DNA of 48,091 nucleotides, taken from Candidatus Rokuibacteriota bacterium. GTDB taxonomy: Bacteria; Methylomirabilota; Methylomirabilia; Rokubacteriales; CSP1-6. The translations under genes and the position numbers were made by a program. The stretch covers positions 1 to 48,091 of the forward strand of contig QHRU01000136.1 of assembly GCA_003220225.1 (NCBI GenBank), written 5' to 3'. Positions 33,331-41,249 of the stretch are shown here, one piece after another. The first letter of the stretch is position 1. The number at the start of each line of letters is the position of its first letter. Under the pieces are notes generated by a model, which searched no databases, was not told where the DNA came from, and was given only the letters and a program-made list of their open reading frames with translations.

Positions 33331-34643
33331 TACGCCGAGAGGAAGTCATTCCATCGCTTCGCATAGTAGTCTGCGTCGTCGGGCCACACCATCCAGTGCA
33401 TGACATTGCTCCACCGCTTGCGGAAGGAGCCGGTGTCTCGCCCGCGGATCGGCCACCCCTTTTTAGGCTCCTCGTTCTCACCTCCGAGGTACCACCACTC
33501 GTAGTCGTTGAAGCGCCCCTGTGGATCGGTCCGCTTGCTAGCCTTCAGGTACGTTTCGCAAGTAGTAGTGGGAGAGTAGTATCCCTGGGGCGCCACCTGT
33601 GCGCCCCACCAACCCTCGAGGCAGAAATTCACATAGTCGATAGCCGCCTGGAGGTTTGGGGTATCCTTCGCTACAGCGACCCCGTGGAACCAGGCCGTGA
33701 AGCCTTCCTTGGGGAAGGCGTACTTGCAGACTACTCCCTGCTTCTTTACATCCTCCACCACCGGGTTCCAGGAGTCGGCCAGCCAGATCTCGCCGGAGGC
33801 GAGCATGTTGACGCATTGCCCGTAGTCTTCCCAGATAGCCCGGAACTGCCCCTCACGCTTCCTTTTGATCAGGAAGTCGATGACGGTGTCCAGTTCCTTG
33901 CGCGTCATGTTGTCGCTTCGCTTAATTTGGGCTAGGTTGTTCTTCTTCATGTAACCAGCGCACCAACCCGGGGTCAGGAGGCTGTCGTTCAGGATGCCGA
34001 CCTTCCCCTTGTACTTCGGATCGACGAGGGACCCCCAGCTTGTGACATCCTCCTTGAGGAGATCGTAGCGATACCCAATCGAGTCACAATTGAAGAACTG
34101 CGGCACGAGCTTGAACTCCTGTTGGGTCTTGGGGTTGACCCAAATCTCCACCAAAGGCCAGCCCGACACTTCATCATGCCCAAGCGCCTTCGGGTTCGTG
34201 AACAGATCGCGGGCAGACTTCCACGGTACGACCTTGTCAACGGGGATGGGCTGGAGGAGCTTGGCGCTCCAAAGCGCCGCGTTTCGATTGGCATTAGTTT
34301 CGTTGGTGTCGTAGTTGCGGTAGCCTCCCGCCAGCCACTCGGTGATCATTGGCGTGAGGCCGGTGACCTTCCCCGTCGCTTTGTGGCCCGTTCGTCGCTC
34401 GAACTCCCGGAGGAATCGGTCCTGCACCGAAACGCCAAGCCCGATCGTACGCAGTTGCAACTTGGTAGGCGGGACCGTCTCGCCCGCCGGCAAGGACTCC
34501 CACGGATACTGCCGCTTGGTTTGCGCGCCAGCCTCGCCCACGATCGTCAGTCCCCCTAGCCCGCTCACGCCCAACGCCGCGCCCAGCTGTAGTCCGGTGT
34601 GCACGAACTCCCGCCGGCTGACCTGCGTCTCCTCATCTGACAT
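33330..34643 (-). CDS. ABC substrate-binding protein (spermidine/putrescine-type), Tat-like signal
   Basis: A 437-residue exported binding protein. Residues 9-13 'SRREF' followed by a hydrophobic Gly/Ala run is a Tat-type signal. The mature part has periplasmic binding protein features ('LAQIKRSDNMTRKELDTVIDFLIKRKREGQF', 'LASGEIWLADSWNPVVEDVKKQGV', 'AFPKEGFTAWFHGVAVAKDTPNLQAAIDYVNFCLEGWWG'). It is longer than PotD (about 350). It belongs to the importer whose downstream genes are pxpBCA, so a 5-oxoproline-like or other cyclic amide ligand is a fair guess. Confidence 0.9.
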   Translation of the reverse strand: MSDEETQVSRREFVHTGLQLGAALGVSGLGGLTIVGEAGAQTKRQYPWESLPAGETVPPTKLQLRTIGLGVSVQDRFLREFERRTGHKATGKVTGLTPMITEWLAGGYRNYDTNETNANRNAALWSAKLLQPIPVDKVVPWKSARDLFTNPKALGHDEVSGWPLVEIWVNPKTQQEFKLVPQFFNCDSIGYRYDLLKEDVTSWGSLVDPKYKGKVGILNDSLLTPGWCAGYMKKNNLAQIKRSDNMTRKELDTVIDFLIKRKREGQFRAIWEDYGQCVNMLASGEIWLADSWNPVVEDVKKQGVVCKYAFPKEGFTAWFHGVAVAKDTPNLQAAIDYVNFCLEGWWGAQVAPQGYYSPTTTCETYLKASKRTDPQGRFNDYEWWYLGGENEEPKKGWPIRGRDTGSFRKRWSNVMHWMVWPDDADYYAKRWNDFLSA

Positions 34644-34677
34644 CGCGTTCCTCCTCTGGCATGTGGTGGGCTGTTAG

Positions 34678-35766
34678 CTACGGCGTCGGCAACAGGTGCG
34701 CGTCGGCCGGCGTCCAGGTGACAGTCAGCGTAGCGCCATGGCGCGGAGCGGCTCGCCCGAGGCTCAGGCTCTCGTGCTGCTCGACCTTGAGTTCCTGGTC
34801 CGACCCGAGGTCCAGGACCATCAGCATGACGCTGCCCGCGTACTCGAGACCCTTGATCACTCCGGACACCACGTTCTCGGTTCGCGGACCACCGGCATCG
34901 ACCGGCCGCATCGAATCTGCGCGGACGACGAAGATGAGCCTTTGCCGTTCGGCGGGGACTCGGCCACGGGCTTCTATAGCAAAGACGCCATGGCGGGTTT
35001 GGACGCGGACGATGCCATTCCGCGACTCGGCGACTTCTCCCTCGAAGATGTTGTTGCGGCCAACGAACTCTGCGACGAAGCGCGTCCTGGGCTCTTTGTA
35101 GATCTCCGTGGGAGTCGCGACCTGTTCGAATCTCCCTGCGTTCATGACCGCGATACGATCCGCCATCACCAAGGCCTCACCCTGGTTGTGGGACACGTGG
35201 ATGAACGTGATCCCCATCTGACGTTGCAAAGACTTGAGTTCGCTCTGCATCTCGATCCGAAGCTTGGCGTCCAACGAACCGAGCGGCTCGTCGAGGAGGA
35301 TGAGGGAGGGTTCCACGACCAGTGCCCGCGCCAGCGCCACGCGTTGCTTCTGGCCGCCGGACAATTGCTCGATTCGGCGTCGAGCTAGGTTCTCCATGCC
35401 GATGGCTCGGAGCGCGCGCATCGCCTTCTCTTCCCTGTGCTGGGCCGATTCACCGCGCATGCGCAGGCCGAATTCGACGTTGGCCATCACGTCGAGATGC
35501 GGGAACAGGGCGAAAGACTGGAAGACCAAGCCGATATTCCGCTCGTAGGGGGGCACCCCTTCCATCCGCTCTCCCCGGATCCAGATCTGTCCAGCGTCTG
35601 GCTGATCGAGCCCGGCGATCAGGCGCATCATCGTGGTCTTGCCGCACCCGCTGGGGCCGATCACCGAGACGAATTCCCCTCGAGAAACCTCGAGACCCAA
35701 CCCATCGACCGCCGTCACCTTCCCGAACCGTTTGGTGACCCCCTCGAGTCGCACGTCGGATTCCAT
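34678..35766 (-). CDS. ABC transporter ATPase (PotA type)
   Basis: A 362-residue ATPase. Walker A GPSGCGKTT at residues 37-45, Q-loop in 'VFQSFALFPH', signature LSGGQKQR at 135-142, Walker B 'LILLDE' at 155-160, H-loop 'HVSHNQGEA', and a C-terminal TOBE-like domain. The start is ATG 35766 or the in-frame 35772. It lies between the regulator gene and the binding protein gene and powers the importer. Gaps of 34 and 145 bases flank it. Confidence 0.94.
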   Translation of the reverse strand: MESDVRLEGVTKRFGKVTAVDGLGLEVSRGEFVSVIGPSGCGKTTMMRLIAGLDQPDAGQIWIRGERMEGVPPYERNIGLVFQSFALFPHLDVMANVEFGLRMRGESAQHREEKAMRALRAIGMENLARRRIEQLSGGQKQRVALARALVVEPSLILLDEPLGSLDAKLRIEMQSELKSLQRQMGITFIHVSHNQGEALVMADRIAVMNAGRFEQVATPTEIYKEPRTRFVAEFVGRNNIFEGEVAESRNGIVRVQTRHGVFAIEARGRVPAERQRLIFVVRADSMRPVDAGGPRTENVVSGVIKGLEYAGSVMLMVLDLGSDQELKVEQHESLSLGRAAPRHGATLTVTWTPADAHLLPTP

Positions 35767-35917
35767 CACCACCGCTGCCTCGATTCGACGTTCGGGGAGC
35801 CGATGCCGCGTTCGCTCACCTCGATCGGCTCACGCCTCGGGAGGGACTTGCTCATCCCCGGCCTCGATTGCCCGCGGCGGTTGTCTCATAGCCCTGATCA
35901 CCTTCGTCCCCTAGTGG

Positions 35918-36793
35918 TCAGAACGTTGGCGGCGTGTTGATCCAGATCAGCACCGCAACATCTGGACCGGGATTTATCCAGGAGTGAAACGACGTGCTCT
36001 TGAAGTACATGCTATCTTCCCGCCCCAGTCGATAGTGCTCGCGGCCGTCAAGCGTGATCTCGAACTGGCCGGAGAGGACGTGAATGAACTCCTCACCTTC
36101 GTGTGCATACTGCCCCTGACTCGCCGCGCCCGGATTCAACGTATATCGGTGACAATCCATCACGCATCGCCCTTCAGCGAGCTGCTCGATCCTGATCCCA
36201 TCGCCGAGCATGGCTAGCGCACGGTACTTGCCGGCCCGGATCACCTTCCCGCCCACTTGGTTGCGCGGCGCGGTGAGCTCCGAGATCGTCGTTCGGTACG
36301 ACCGCGCTAGCTTCTGCAAGCTCGCTACCGAAGGGCGTTCCGCGCCTTGCTCAATAGCGCTGATGAACGAACGCGCCAGACCTGTCCTCCGACTGCTCTC
36401 TCGTAGCGTGAAGCCTCGGCGCTTGCGCAGCGCCTGAAGGCGGCGCCCCAGCTCGCGGTTCGGCCGGGACGGCTGGCGCTCGTCTCGTCTGTCTCCGTCT
36501 GCGGAAAGTGTTGCCGCGATGGCAGCAAGATTCAGCCCCTGGACTGCGCGGAGCCGCCAGATGTGCCGGATCCGACTCAGATCCTCCTCGGCGTAGCGGC
36601 GGTGACCTCGCGCTGTACGCTCAGGGTCCAGGAGCCCACGCCGCTCCCACCACCGGATGGCCGACGGAGCTACGCCTGCGGCACGGGCTGCCTGCTGAAT
36701 ATTCAGGTGTCGGACCAAGCCTAAAGTTGTCCTGTAACTTGGACCCTCATACCATCGCGGCGGAACTCGTGTCAATGGGCCGATCGCCCTCAA
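35918..36793 (-). CDS. MerR-HTH / XRE-HTH / cupin three-domain regulator
   Basis: A 291-residue transcription regulator with two different DNA-binding domains. Residues about 30-97 are MerR-type ('HLNIQQAARAAGVAPSAIRWWERRGLL', 'RGHRRYAEEDLSRI'), 114-175 are an XRE-type HTH ('LGRRLQALRKRRGFTLRESSRRTGLARSFISAIEQGAERPSVASLQKLA'), and 212-286 a cupin ('YAHEGEEFIHVLSGQFEITLDG', 'FHSWINPG') that probably binds the effector. GTG 36715, directly before 'RHLNIQQA', is an alternative start. It is the first gene before the importer-pxpBCA operon on the same strand, so it probably controls that operon in response to its substrate. XRE-cupin regulators such as PuuR are known for polyamine genes; the extra MerR domain is unusual. 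Confidence 0.9.
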   Translation of the reverse strand: MRAIGPLTRVPPRWYEGPSYRTTLGLVRHLNIQQAARAAGVAPSAIRWWERRGLLDPERTARGHRRYAEEDLSRIRHIWRLRAVQGLNLAAIAATLSADGDRRDERQPSRPNRELGRRLQALRKRRGFTLRESSRRTGLARSFISAIEQGAERPSVASLQKLARSYRTTISELTAPRNQVGGKVIRAGKYRALAMLGDGIRIEQLAEGRCVMDCHRYTLNPGAASQGQYAHEGEEFIHVLSGQFEITLDGREHYRLGREDSMYFKSTSFHSWINPGPDVAVLIWINTPPTF

Positions 36794-36864
36794 AAGAATC
36801 GTTACTGAAAAGGAGGTCGATGCCTCAAAACCGGTGTTACCGAACGCACCGGAAAGGAGGCGCC

Positions 36865-36960
36865 GTGACCGAACGAGCGCGTCGGGAGTACGCCGCGGCT
36901 CTGCGCGAGCGGTATCAGGCCGCCGACAAGCGCGGGAGGGGCCAGATCCTCGAAGCGGAT
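36865..36960 (+). pseudogene. Transposase/integrase N-terminal remnant
   Basis: From GTG 36865 (AAAGGAGG upstream) the frame reads 'TERARREYAAALRERYQAADKRGRGQIL', like the start of a family of IS481/integrase-core transposases that continue 'DEYCxxTGCHRKAAIRRL'. Homology stops after about 30 codons. The leader has the inverted repeat CCGGTG (36831) / CACCGG. No other part of the element is visible. Confidence 0.6.
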
Positions 36961-36996
36961 CGCGGACATCGGGCCTCGGTAAGCAGGGCCGCGGCG

Positions 36997-37668
36997 CTAT
37001 CTGGCGCGAATGAACTTGACGTCGTCGAGCCCAGGCCCGACTCGCAGCACGCCCGAGACGACCTGATCCCGGAGCGCGTTCTCGGCGCTCACCATCAGCT
37101 TGACCTCGTATTCACCGGGCTCGTACCAGAAACGCACCCCCGTGCCCTCGCGGACCGCCGCTTGCAGCTGCCACTCGGGCCGCGCGGAGCGCCGATCGAG
37201 CAGCAGGACGAAGTCCCGGCCGAGGAAGCTCTTGCAGTCGGCGCCCTCCCCGTCCCGGCCGAACCAGCGCAGGGCGCTGGGGACGAACCCCGGGCACGTC
37301 TGTCCGTTCTGGCTGAGGTTGGTCACCTTCACCGTGCAACTCCGGGCGTAGGACATGGCGTGCACCGTCACCAACTTGAAGAACGCGTCATGCGTGTGCA
37401 CGAGGCGACGCGTCATGGGGTCGGGCTCCATGATCTCGATGATGCGGTTATTGCTCTCGTTGTCCGAGGCATCAACGCGAAGGAACGCTTTGGTGTTGAG
37501 CTGCGCTTCGAGGTTGGCGATCGTCGCATACGACGCGGCGCTGAAGATGAAGAAGCCTAGCGCGGCCACCAGAGGCCACGAGACGTCCGGGAGGATGCCC
37601 CAGAAGTCCAGGAGCAGACTCCCGAGGGTGATCACCGCTGAACCAAGCCAAGCGATCGCAAGTCGCAC
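36997..37668 (-). CDS. Membrane-anchored protein of unknown function
   Basis: A 223-residue protein with two N-terminal membrane segments ('LAIAWLGSAVITLGSLLLDFWG' and 'WPLVAALGFFIFSAASYATIA'), then a soluble domain of about 160 residues rich in beta strands ('SCTVKVTNLSQNGQTCPGF', 'VRFWYEPGEYEVKLMVSAEN'), resembling an Ig-like fold in layout. No family recognised. It stands alone between the transposase remnant and the cassette at 37.8 kb. Confidence 0.65.
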   Translation of the reverse strand: MRLAIAWLGSAVITLGSLLLDFWGILPDVSWPLVAALGFFIFSAASYATIANLEAQLNTKAFLRVDASDNESNNRIIEIMEPDPMTRRLVHTHDAFFKLVTVHAMSYARSCTVKVTNLSQNGQTCPGFVPSALRWFGRDGEGADCKSFLGRDFVLLLDRRSARPEWQLQAAVREGTGVRFWYEPGEYEVKLMVSAENALRDQVVSGVLRVGPGLDDVKFIRAR

Positions 37669-37744
37669 GGTCCCAAAGCTCCCCTTCGGGTCGCGCGTCG
37701 AGTCCGGCCGGTGCTAACGACGCTCGTGAGCGAGAGTCACCATC

Positions 37745-37843
37745 ATGTCACAGTTCCAGGACGGCGTGTCGTACGAAGGCCAAGGGCCCCTGCGGCTGGC
37801 ATGGGGGGCGGTTCCCCTCAAAAGGGGTCAGTCATCCGAATGA
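37745..37843 (+). pseudogene. Gene start cut off at the cassette boundary
   Basis: An ATG frame reads 'MSQFQDGVSYEGQGPLRLAWG' and then runs, at 37814, into the CCCCTCAAAAGGGG repeat and the tail end of the kinase-like gene on the opposite strand. The opening looks like a protein N-terminus with a conserved 'YEGxxPLRL' phrase, but I cannot name the family. It suggests that the cassette disrupted a resident gene. Confidence 0.4.
37814..37827. terminator. Short hairpin at the kinase 3' end
   Basis: CCCCT-CAAA-AGGGG, ending one base before the kinase-like stop codon. A weak stem that could terminate transcription from the cassette or mark its edge. Confidence 0.3.
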
Positions 37844-38871
37844 TCACGATAACCGGTCTTTTTCATCCAGCTCGGCATGGCACCCGCCGCCCTGGCGCCT
37901 TGCACAGCCGCTGGTTTGGGCGCGGGCGGCGACGCCGGAATCGAGGTAGGGAACTTGAAGCTCGCCAGATTTTTGAGAACGCTATCGAGATTGCTGACCT
38001 TCATCGGATGCTGCTGCACCATGGCCGCCACGGCAGTGGCGAGTTGATCGATTTGCCTCGATCCGATACGACGTAATTGTTGCCAAATCGCCGATCGACC
38101 CAACTGGTGGAAATCTTCGCGCACGAAGATCAGATTGTCGCCGGTATGAAAACGTTCCCATAGGGTGGCATCCCTCTCCAGCGCTGCCAGCGATAGATAA
38201 ATGACGAGAGCTGAAAAACGATCAATCTCTTGGCCGTAGTCTTGCTCGCTACGTTCGGGATGTTGGTAGGCACGGTGGCCGAGTTCCGTGGCCTTGCGGC
38301 CCCTTAAGGCCGGCACCCACATGCCGTCGTAGTCCACCAACTGGATCGATCCGCCGCGCACCAGGATATTACCGTGCTGTAAATCGCCGTGCGCCACCTG
38401 AGCGGCTTCGAGGTGGCGAACAAGTGTGACCCATTTTGCTCGCAATGCCTCCAGTGAGGCCGGATTGCGTAGATGCTTCTCAATATGACTGTGCAGAAGG
38501 TCGCCATCCGCCCATTGCATTTTGACGATAGGGAACCAGCTGGAGCGAATTTGAATGCCCTGCTTGAGAAACTGAAAATCAACATCATAGGGCAGGCGGA
38601 CCTTGCGAAGATGTTTGGAGATCGCCTCATAACGTTCGGCATGATCGCTGATCGGGCGCAGGAAGCAGCGAATCGCCCAGGTCTTCTTGAATGATAAAAA
38701 CCCGCCCGGTTCCTTGGCTTTGTAGACCACGGCGTTGCCGCCGGTGGCCGGTTTGGGCATGCCGAACCGATCGAGCTCGAGGGCGACCACTTTTAATCCT
38801 GGGTCAGCAAAAGCCCTTGGCGGGTGCTGAACCGCCTCATGGTATTCGGTCAGGTCTGGCCATGCCCCCAT
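37828..38871 (-). CDS. Protein-kinase-like protein of a TerY-P-type triad
   Basis: A 347-residue kinase-fold protein. The glycine loop is 'GGNAVVYKA' (residues 44-52); the position of the usual catalytic Lys is in 'WAIRCFL', where Arg68 stands; the catalytic loop is 'HGDLQHGNIL' (161-170), with Asp163 and Asn168, and the metal motif is DYDG (180-183), a DFG variant. An Ala/Pro linker then leads to a short charged tail without Cys pairs. Families of this triad described by the Aravind group carry a zinc ribbon, which I do not see here. GGAGAG precedes the ATG. It starts two bases after the phosphatase gene. Lower GC than surrounding genes. Confidence 0.85.
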   Translation of the reverse strand: MGAWPDLTEYHEAVQHPPRAFADPGLKVVALELDRFGMPKPATGGNAVVYKAKEPGGFLSFKKTWAIRCFLRPISDHAERYEAISKHLRKVRLPYDVDFQFLKQGIQIRSSWFPIVKMQWADGDLLHSHIEKHLRNPASLEALRAKWVTLVRHLEAAQVAHGDLQHGNILVRGGSIQLVDYDGMWVPALRGRKATELGHRAYQHPERSEQDYGQEIDRFSALVIYLSLAALERDATLWERFHTGDNLIFVREDFHQLGRSAIWQQLRRIGSRQIDQLATAVAAMVQQHPMKVSNLDSVLKNLASFKFPTSIPASPPAPKPAAVQGARAAGAMPSWMKKTGYRDHSDD

Positions 38872-38873
38872 CG

Positions 38874-39659
38874 CTAGCTCTCCTTCGCTTCAACCGGTAC
38901 ATCGTGATGAATAACACGGACTAGGGTAAAGTCGTCGTTGCGCAATCCATTTTTGCGGCCGTAGGCGACCATTGCGGCAAAGCTCTCTGGCGTACTCAGC
39001 TTCCGGTAAAGCCACTTCCATAATGGTCGCCCCTCTTCATGCTGTTTCAGCAGCCAGGCGGCCACCGCATCGGTGGCGAGCAGAAGCATGTCTCCATCGC
39101 GTAGGCTGCCCTTGCTGATTTGTATCCGTTCGTTCAGTGATTCGCCGTTCGACCTGGAGCCGATCAGATAAGGGCTCATCGTGAATTGCGAAGATTTCTG
39201 TAAGGGAAACATTTCGACCACTCGCATTTCTTTGCCGACGTTATCGACCTGCATAAGACAACAGTCACCAACGGCCAGCGCCGTCCAATGGTTCTTGTGA
39301 GCGTCAATCTGGACACCGAGAAAAGCCGCAAAGGCACCCTGCTCGGCCTTTTCGCTAGCGAACCAGGGGAGAGGTCGGCCCGCTAATCTTCGCCGCCAGA
39401 GGCGGCGCGCCGGCTTCAACCGCGCAAAAAACTCGGCCCCGGTGACCTCACTTCGCACATAGCTTTCGGCCAAAAGCACTGCCCACAACTTGGCAAAACT
39501 GCTTTCGGTGGCGCCGTCCGCCACCGCCACGCGGATGCCGACTGGGGTGCGAGTTTGCCGATGCGCCCAGGCATCCTCGTACTCCTCAAGACTATTGCCC
39601 GACTTTGGGCAGGAGAAGACCTTTATGTCACACTCGTTGGCCGCCTTGGCGTGCTTCAC
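38874..39659 (-). CDS. PP2C-type protein phosphatase of a TerY-P-type triad
   Basis: A 261-residue serine/threonine phosphatase. PP2C-like motifs are 'YEDAW' (27-31), 'VAVADGATES' (about 44-53), 'WTALAVGDCCLMQV' and 'LRDGDMLLLATDAVAAWLL' with the metal Asp in 'ATDA'; 'NDDFTLVRV' closes the domain. The start is GTG 39657-39659 with a poorly placed ribosome site, so coupling to the VWA gene 26 bases upstream is likely. It probably reverses phosphorylation by the adjacent kinase; targets unknown. Confidence 0.85.
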   Translation of the reverse strand: MKHAKAANECDIKVFSCPKSGNSLEEYEDAWAHRQTRTPVGIRVAVADGATESSFAKLWAVLLAESYVRSEVTGAEFFARLKPARRLWRRRLAGRPLPWFASEKAEQGAFAAFLGVQIDAHKNHWTALAVGDCCLMQVDNVGKEMRVVEMFPLQKSSQFTMSPYLIGSRSNGESLNERIQISKGSLRDGDMLLLATDAVAAWLLKQHEEGRPLWKWLYRKLSTPESFAAMVAYGRKNGLRNDDFTLVRVIHHDVPVEAKES

Positions 39660-39685
39660 CGCAGGAGGTGCCTCTGCAGTGGCAC

Positions 39686-40534
39686 TCAGCGCAGATGCAC
39701 ATTAGCCGGCCGCGTGCCGATATCGAGAAAATGGATTACGTGCAACGGTTGCGCGTTAAAGATGAATCCTCGCGAGTTTTCCGCGGCCGGCATACCCAGC
39801 TCTTTCGCGCGTGCCACCATGAACGGTGTGAGCGTCGATGAGGCTTCAAAGAGCTGTTTGGCATGTTGATCCGGGAGTTTGTTGGCGTTGGTCGGTAATT
39901 CGACCGATGGTCCGGCCGTCGACGAAAGATGGATGTTCAAGAGCAACACCGAACCGTCATCGGAACCGACCGCCGTTAATTTACGCGCCTCGGCAACGAG
40001 ATCTCCATCCGTCGCCTCGCCGTCGGTGATGTTAATGATGATCGGCGGAAATCCCTTCGGATGCTCCTGACACCAAGTCTCGACGATCCGCGTTGCCTCC
40101 TTGAGCGCGGCGCACATCGGAGTGCCCCCTTTCCAATAGGGGTCGAACCAGACTGGAAATTTCACAGTTTGGTCCATCACTCCGCCGGCGCCATCATCCG
40201 ATTTCTTTATTCGCTCTTCGATGCGCAACGGTTTACTGGCCAATTCACCGATTGGTACCAAAGAGCGCCCGCTCAGTTCACCGCCGAGCGCTGGTTGACA
40301 GCTCTCTTCGCTGTAGCCCAGCACACCGACATGAAAGTAGTCGTAAATAGAGTCCGATTTGGCGCAACGGATGCACAGATTATGAATAAGCTTGTTGAGT
40401 ATCGTCGCCAGCTCCTCAGCCTTCCTTCTGCCATCCTCTCCGCCGCCAAAAGGGTCTTCCATCGACTCTGACTGGTCGATCAAAAACAAGAAACAACCCG
40501 GGTTCTTACGACTGATTTCGGCCTGGTATGCCAT
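39686..40534 (-). CDS. VWA-domain (TerY-like) protein
   Basis: A 282-residue von Willebrand factor A protein. The metal-ion-dependent adhesion site is complete: DQSES at residues 20-24, Thr138 in 'GGTPMC' and Asp171 in 'ITDGEATDGD'. It resembles TerY-like cytoplasmic VWA proteins, which in TerY-P triads occur with a PP2C phosphatase and a kinase. GGAGGG lies five bases before the ATG, and this is the first gene of the cassette. The late 'NSRGFIFNAQPLHVIHFLDIG' is not part of the core. No TerD/TerZ or TerC genes are in the window, so a tellurite role is not implied. Confidence 0.88.
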   Translation of the reverse strand: MAYQAEISRKNPGCFLFLIDQSESMEDPFGGGEDGRRKAEELATILNKLIHNLCIRCAKSDSIYDYFHVGVLGYSEESCQPALGGELSGRSLVPIGELASKPLRIEERIKKSDDGAGGVMDQTVKFPVWFDPYWKGGTPMCAALKEATRIVETWCQEHPKGFPPIIINITDGEATDGDLVAEARKLTAVGSDDGSVLLLNIHLSSTAGPSVELPTNANKLPDQHAKQLFEASSTLTPFMVARAKELGMPAAENSRGFIFNAQPLHVIHFLDIGTRPANVHLR

Positions 40535-40571
40535 GGTTTCCCTCCACTTTTCGCATCATGACTCGGCTTCG

Positions 40572-41045
40572 CTACCGGGCCTTGACCCGGAGTCCCGCGC
40601 GCCTGTTCCTTGCGGTGCGAACCAGACGGCAAGGCAGCAGCAACCGTGCCAGAGGCCGGTGTCTTGTAAGCTCGCTTGCTGGCGGACGTTCGGCGGTCAG
40701 CCCAATCGGATCCCGTGTCGGGAAGGGTTCGGGCGATGTCAGCGAGACATCCGGGGCGCGACCCGAGAGCACGAACGCGGAGAACGCCCGCTCGATGTCA
40801 GCGGGCTCCAGGACCTCCTGCGTTTGGATCTTCAGCCCCATTCCCTGTGCCGCCATCCGCGTCCGGTCCGCGTCAAAGGGCTTGCTCACGTTCGCCGGGT
40901 TGAACAAGAGGCCCACACGGGACACCCCGGGCACTGCCTCCCGCGGCAGGGCGACCCGCTTCGGGCTCAGCTCTGTCGTCACGCACGTTACGCCGGTGAC
41001 GTTGCCCCCCGGCCGCGCGAGACTTGAGACGAAGGTGCTGGATTG
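40572..41045 (-). pseudogene. ABC substrate-binding protein (PF04392 type) remnant
   Basis: Two recognisable stretches in one frame: 'SLARPGGNVTGVTCVTTELSPKRVALPREAVPGVSRVGLLFNPANVSK' (quoted in parts) and 'LEPADIERAFSAFVLSGRAPDV'. These belong to the middle of tryptophan/urea-type ABC binding proteins (TrpX-like, about 325 residues). The N-terminal signal peptide and the end are absent. The upstream edge at about 41045 coincides with the start of an amidohydrolase tail on the other strand. Confidence 0.72.
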
Positions 41046-41150
41046 GCCCCGGGCTACCGGGCGGACATCGTCTTCCTCGACCTGGCCAGCATCGGCTACG
41101 CTCCACTCAACGACGTGCTACTGCAGCTCGCCGTGACCCTCGACCGATTC
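41043..41150 (+). pseudogene. Amidohydrolase C-terminal remnant
   Basis: The frame 'APGYRADIVFLDLASIGYAPLNDVLLQL' is the conserved end of metal-dependent amidohydrolases ('PGxxADIVxLD' followed by 'PLND'), but the whole barrel is missing. It joins head-on with the binding-protein remnant. Confidence 0.65.
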
Positions 41151-41249
41151 GTGGTTGCGTTTCCCGTCGGTTTCCCATATACGTGGCGACGACTCGCCTC
41201 CGAGAGCGACGGGCGCGCCCCGTGAGACGCGCGCAGAGAGAGGGAACCG

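Noticed and set aside
37828-40534. Complete tellurite-resistance (ter) operon
   Set aside because: Only the VWA, phosphatase and kinase-like genes occur; no TerB, TerC, TerD/E/Z homologue is in the window.
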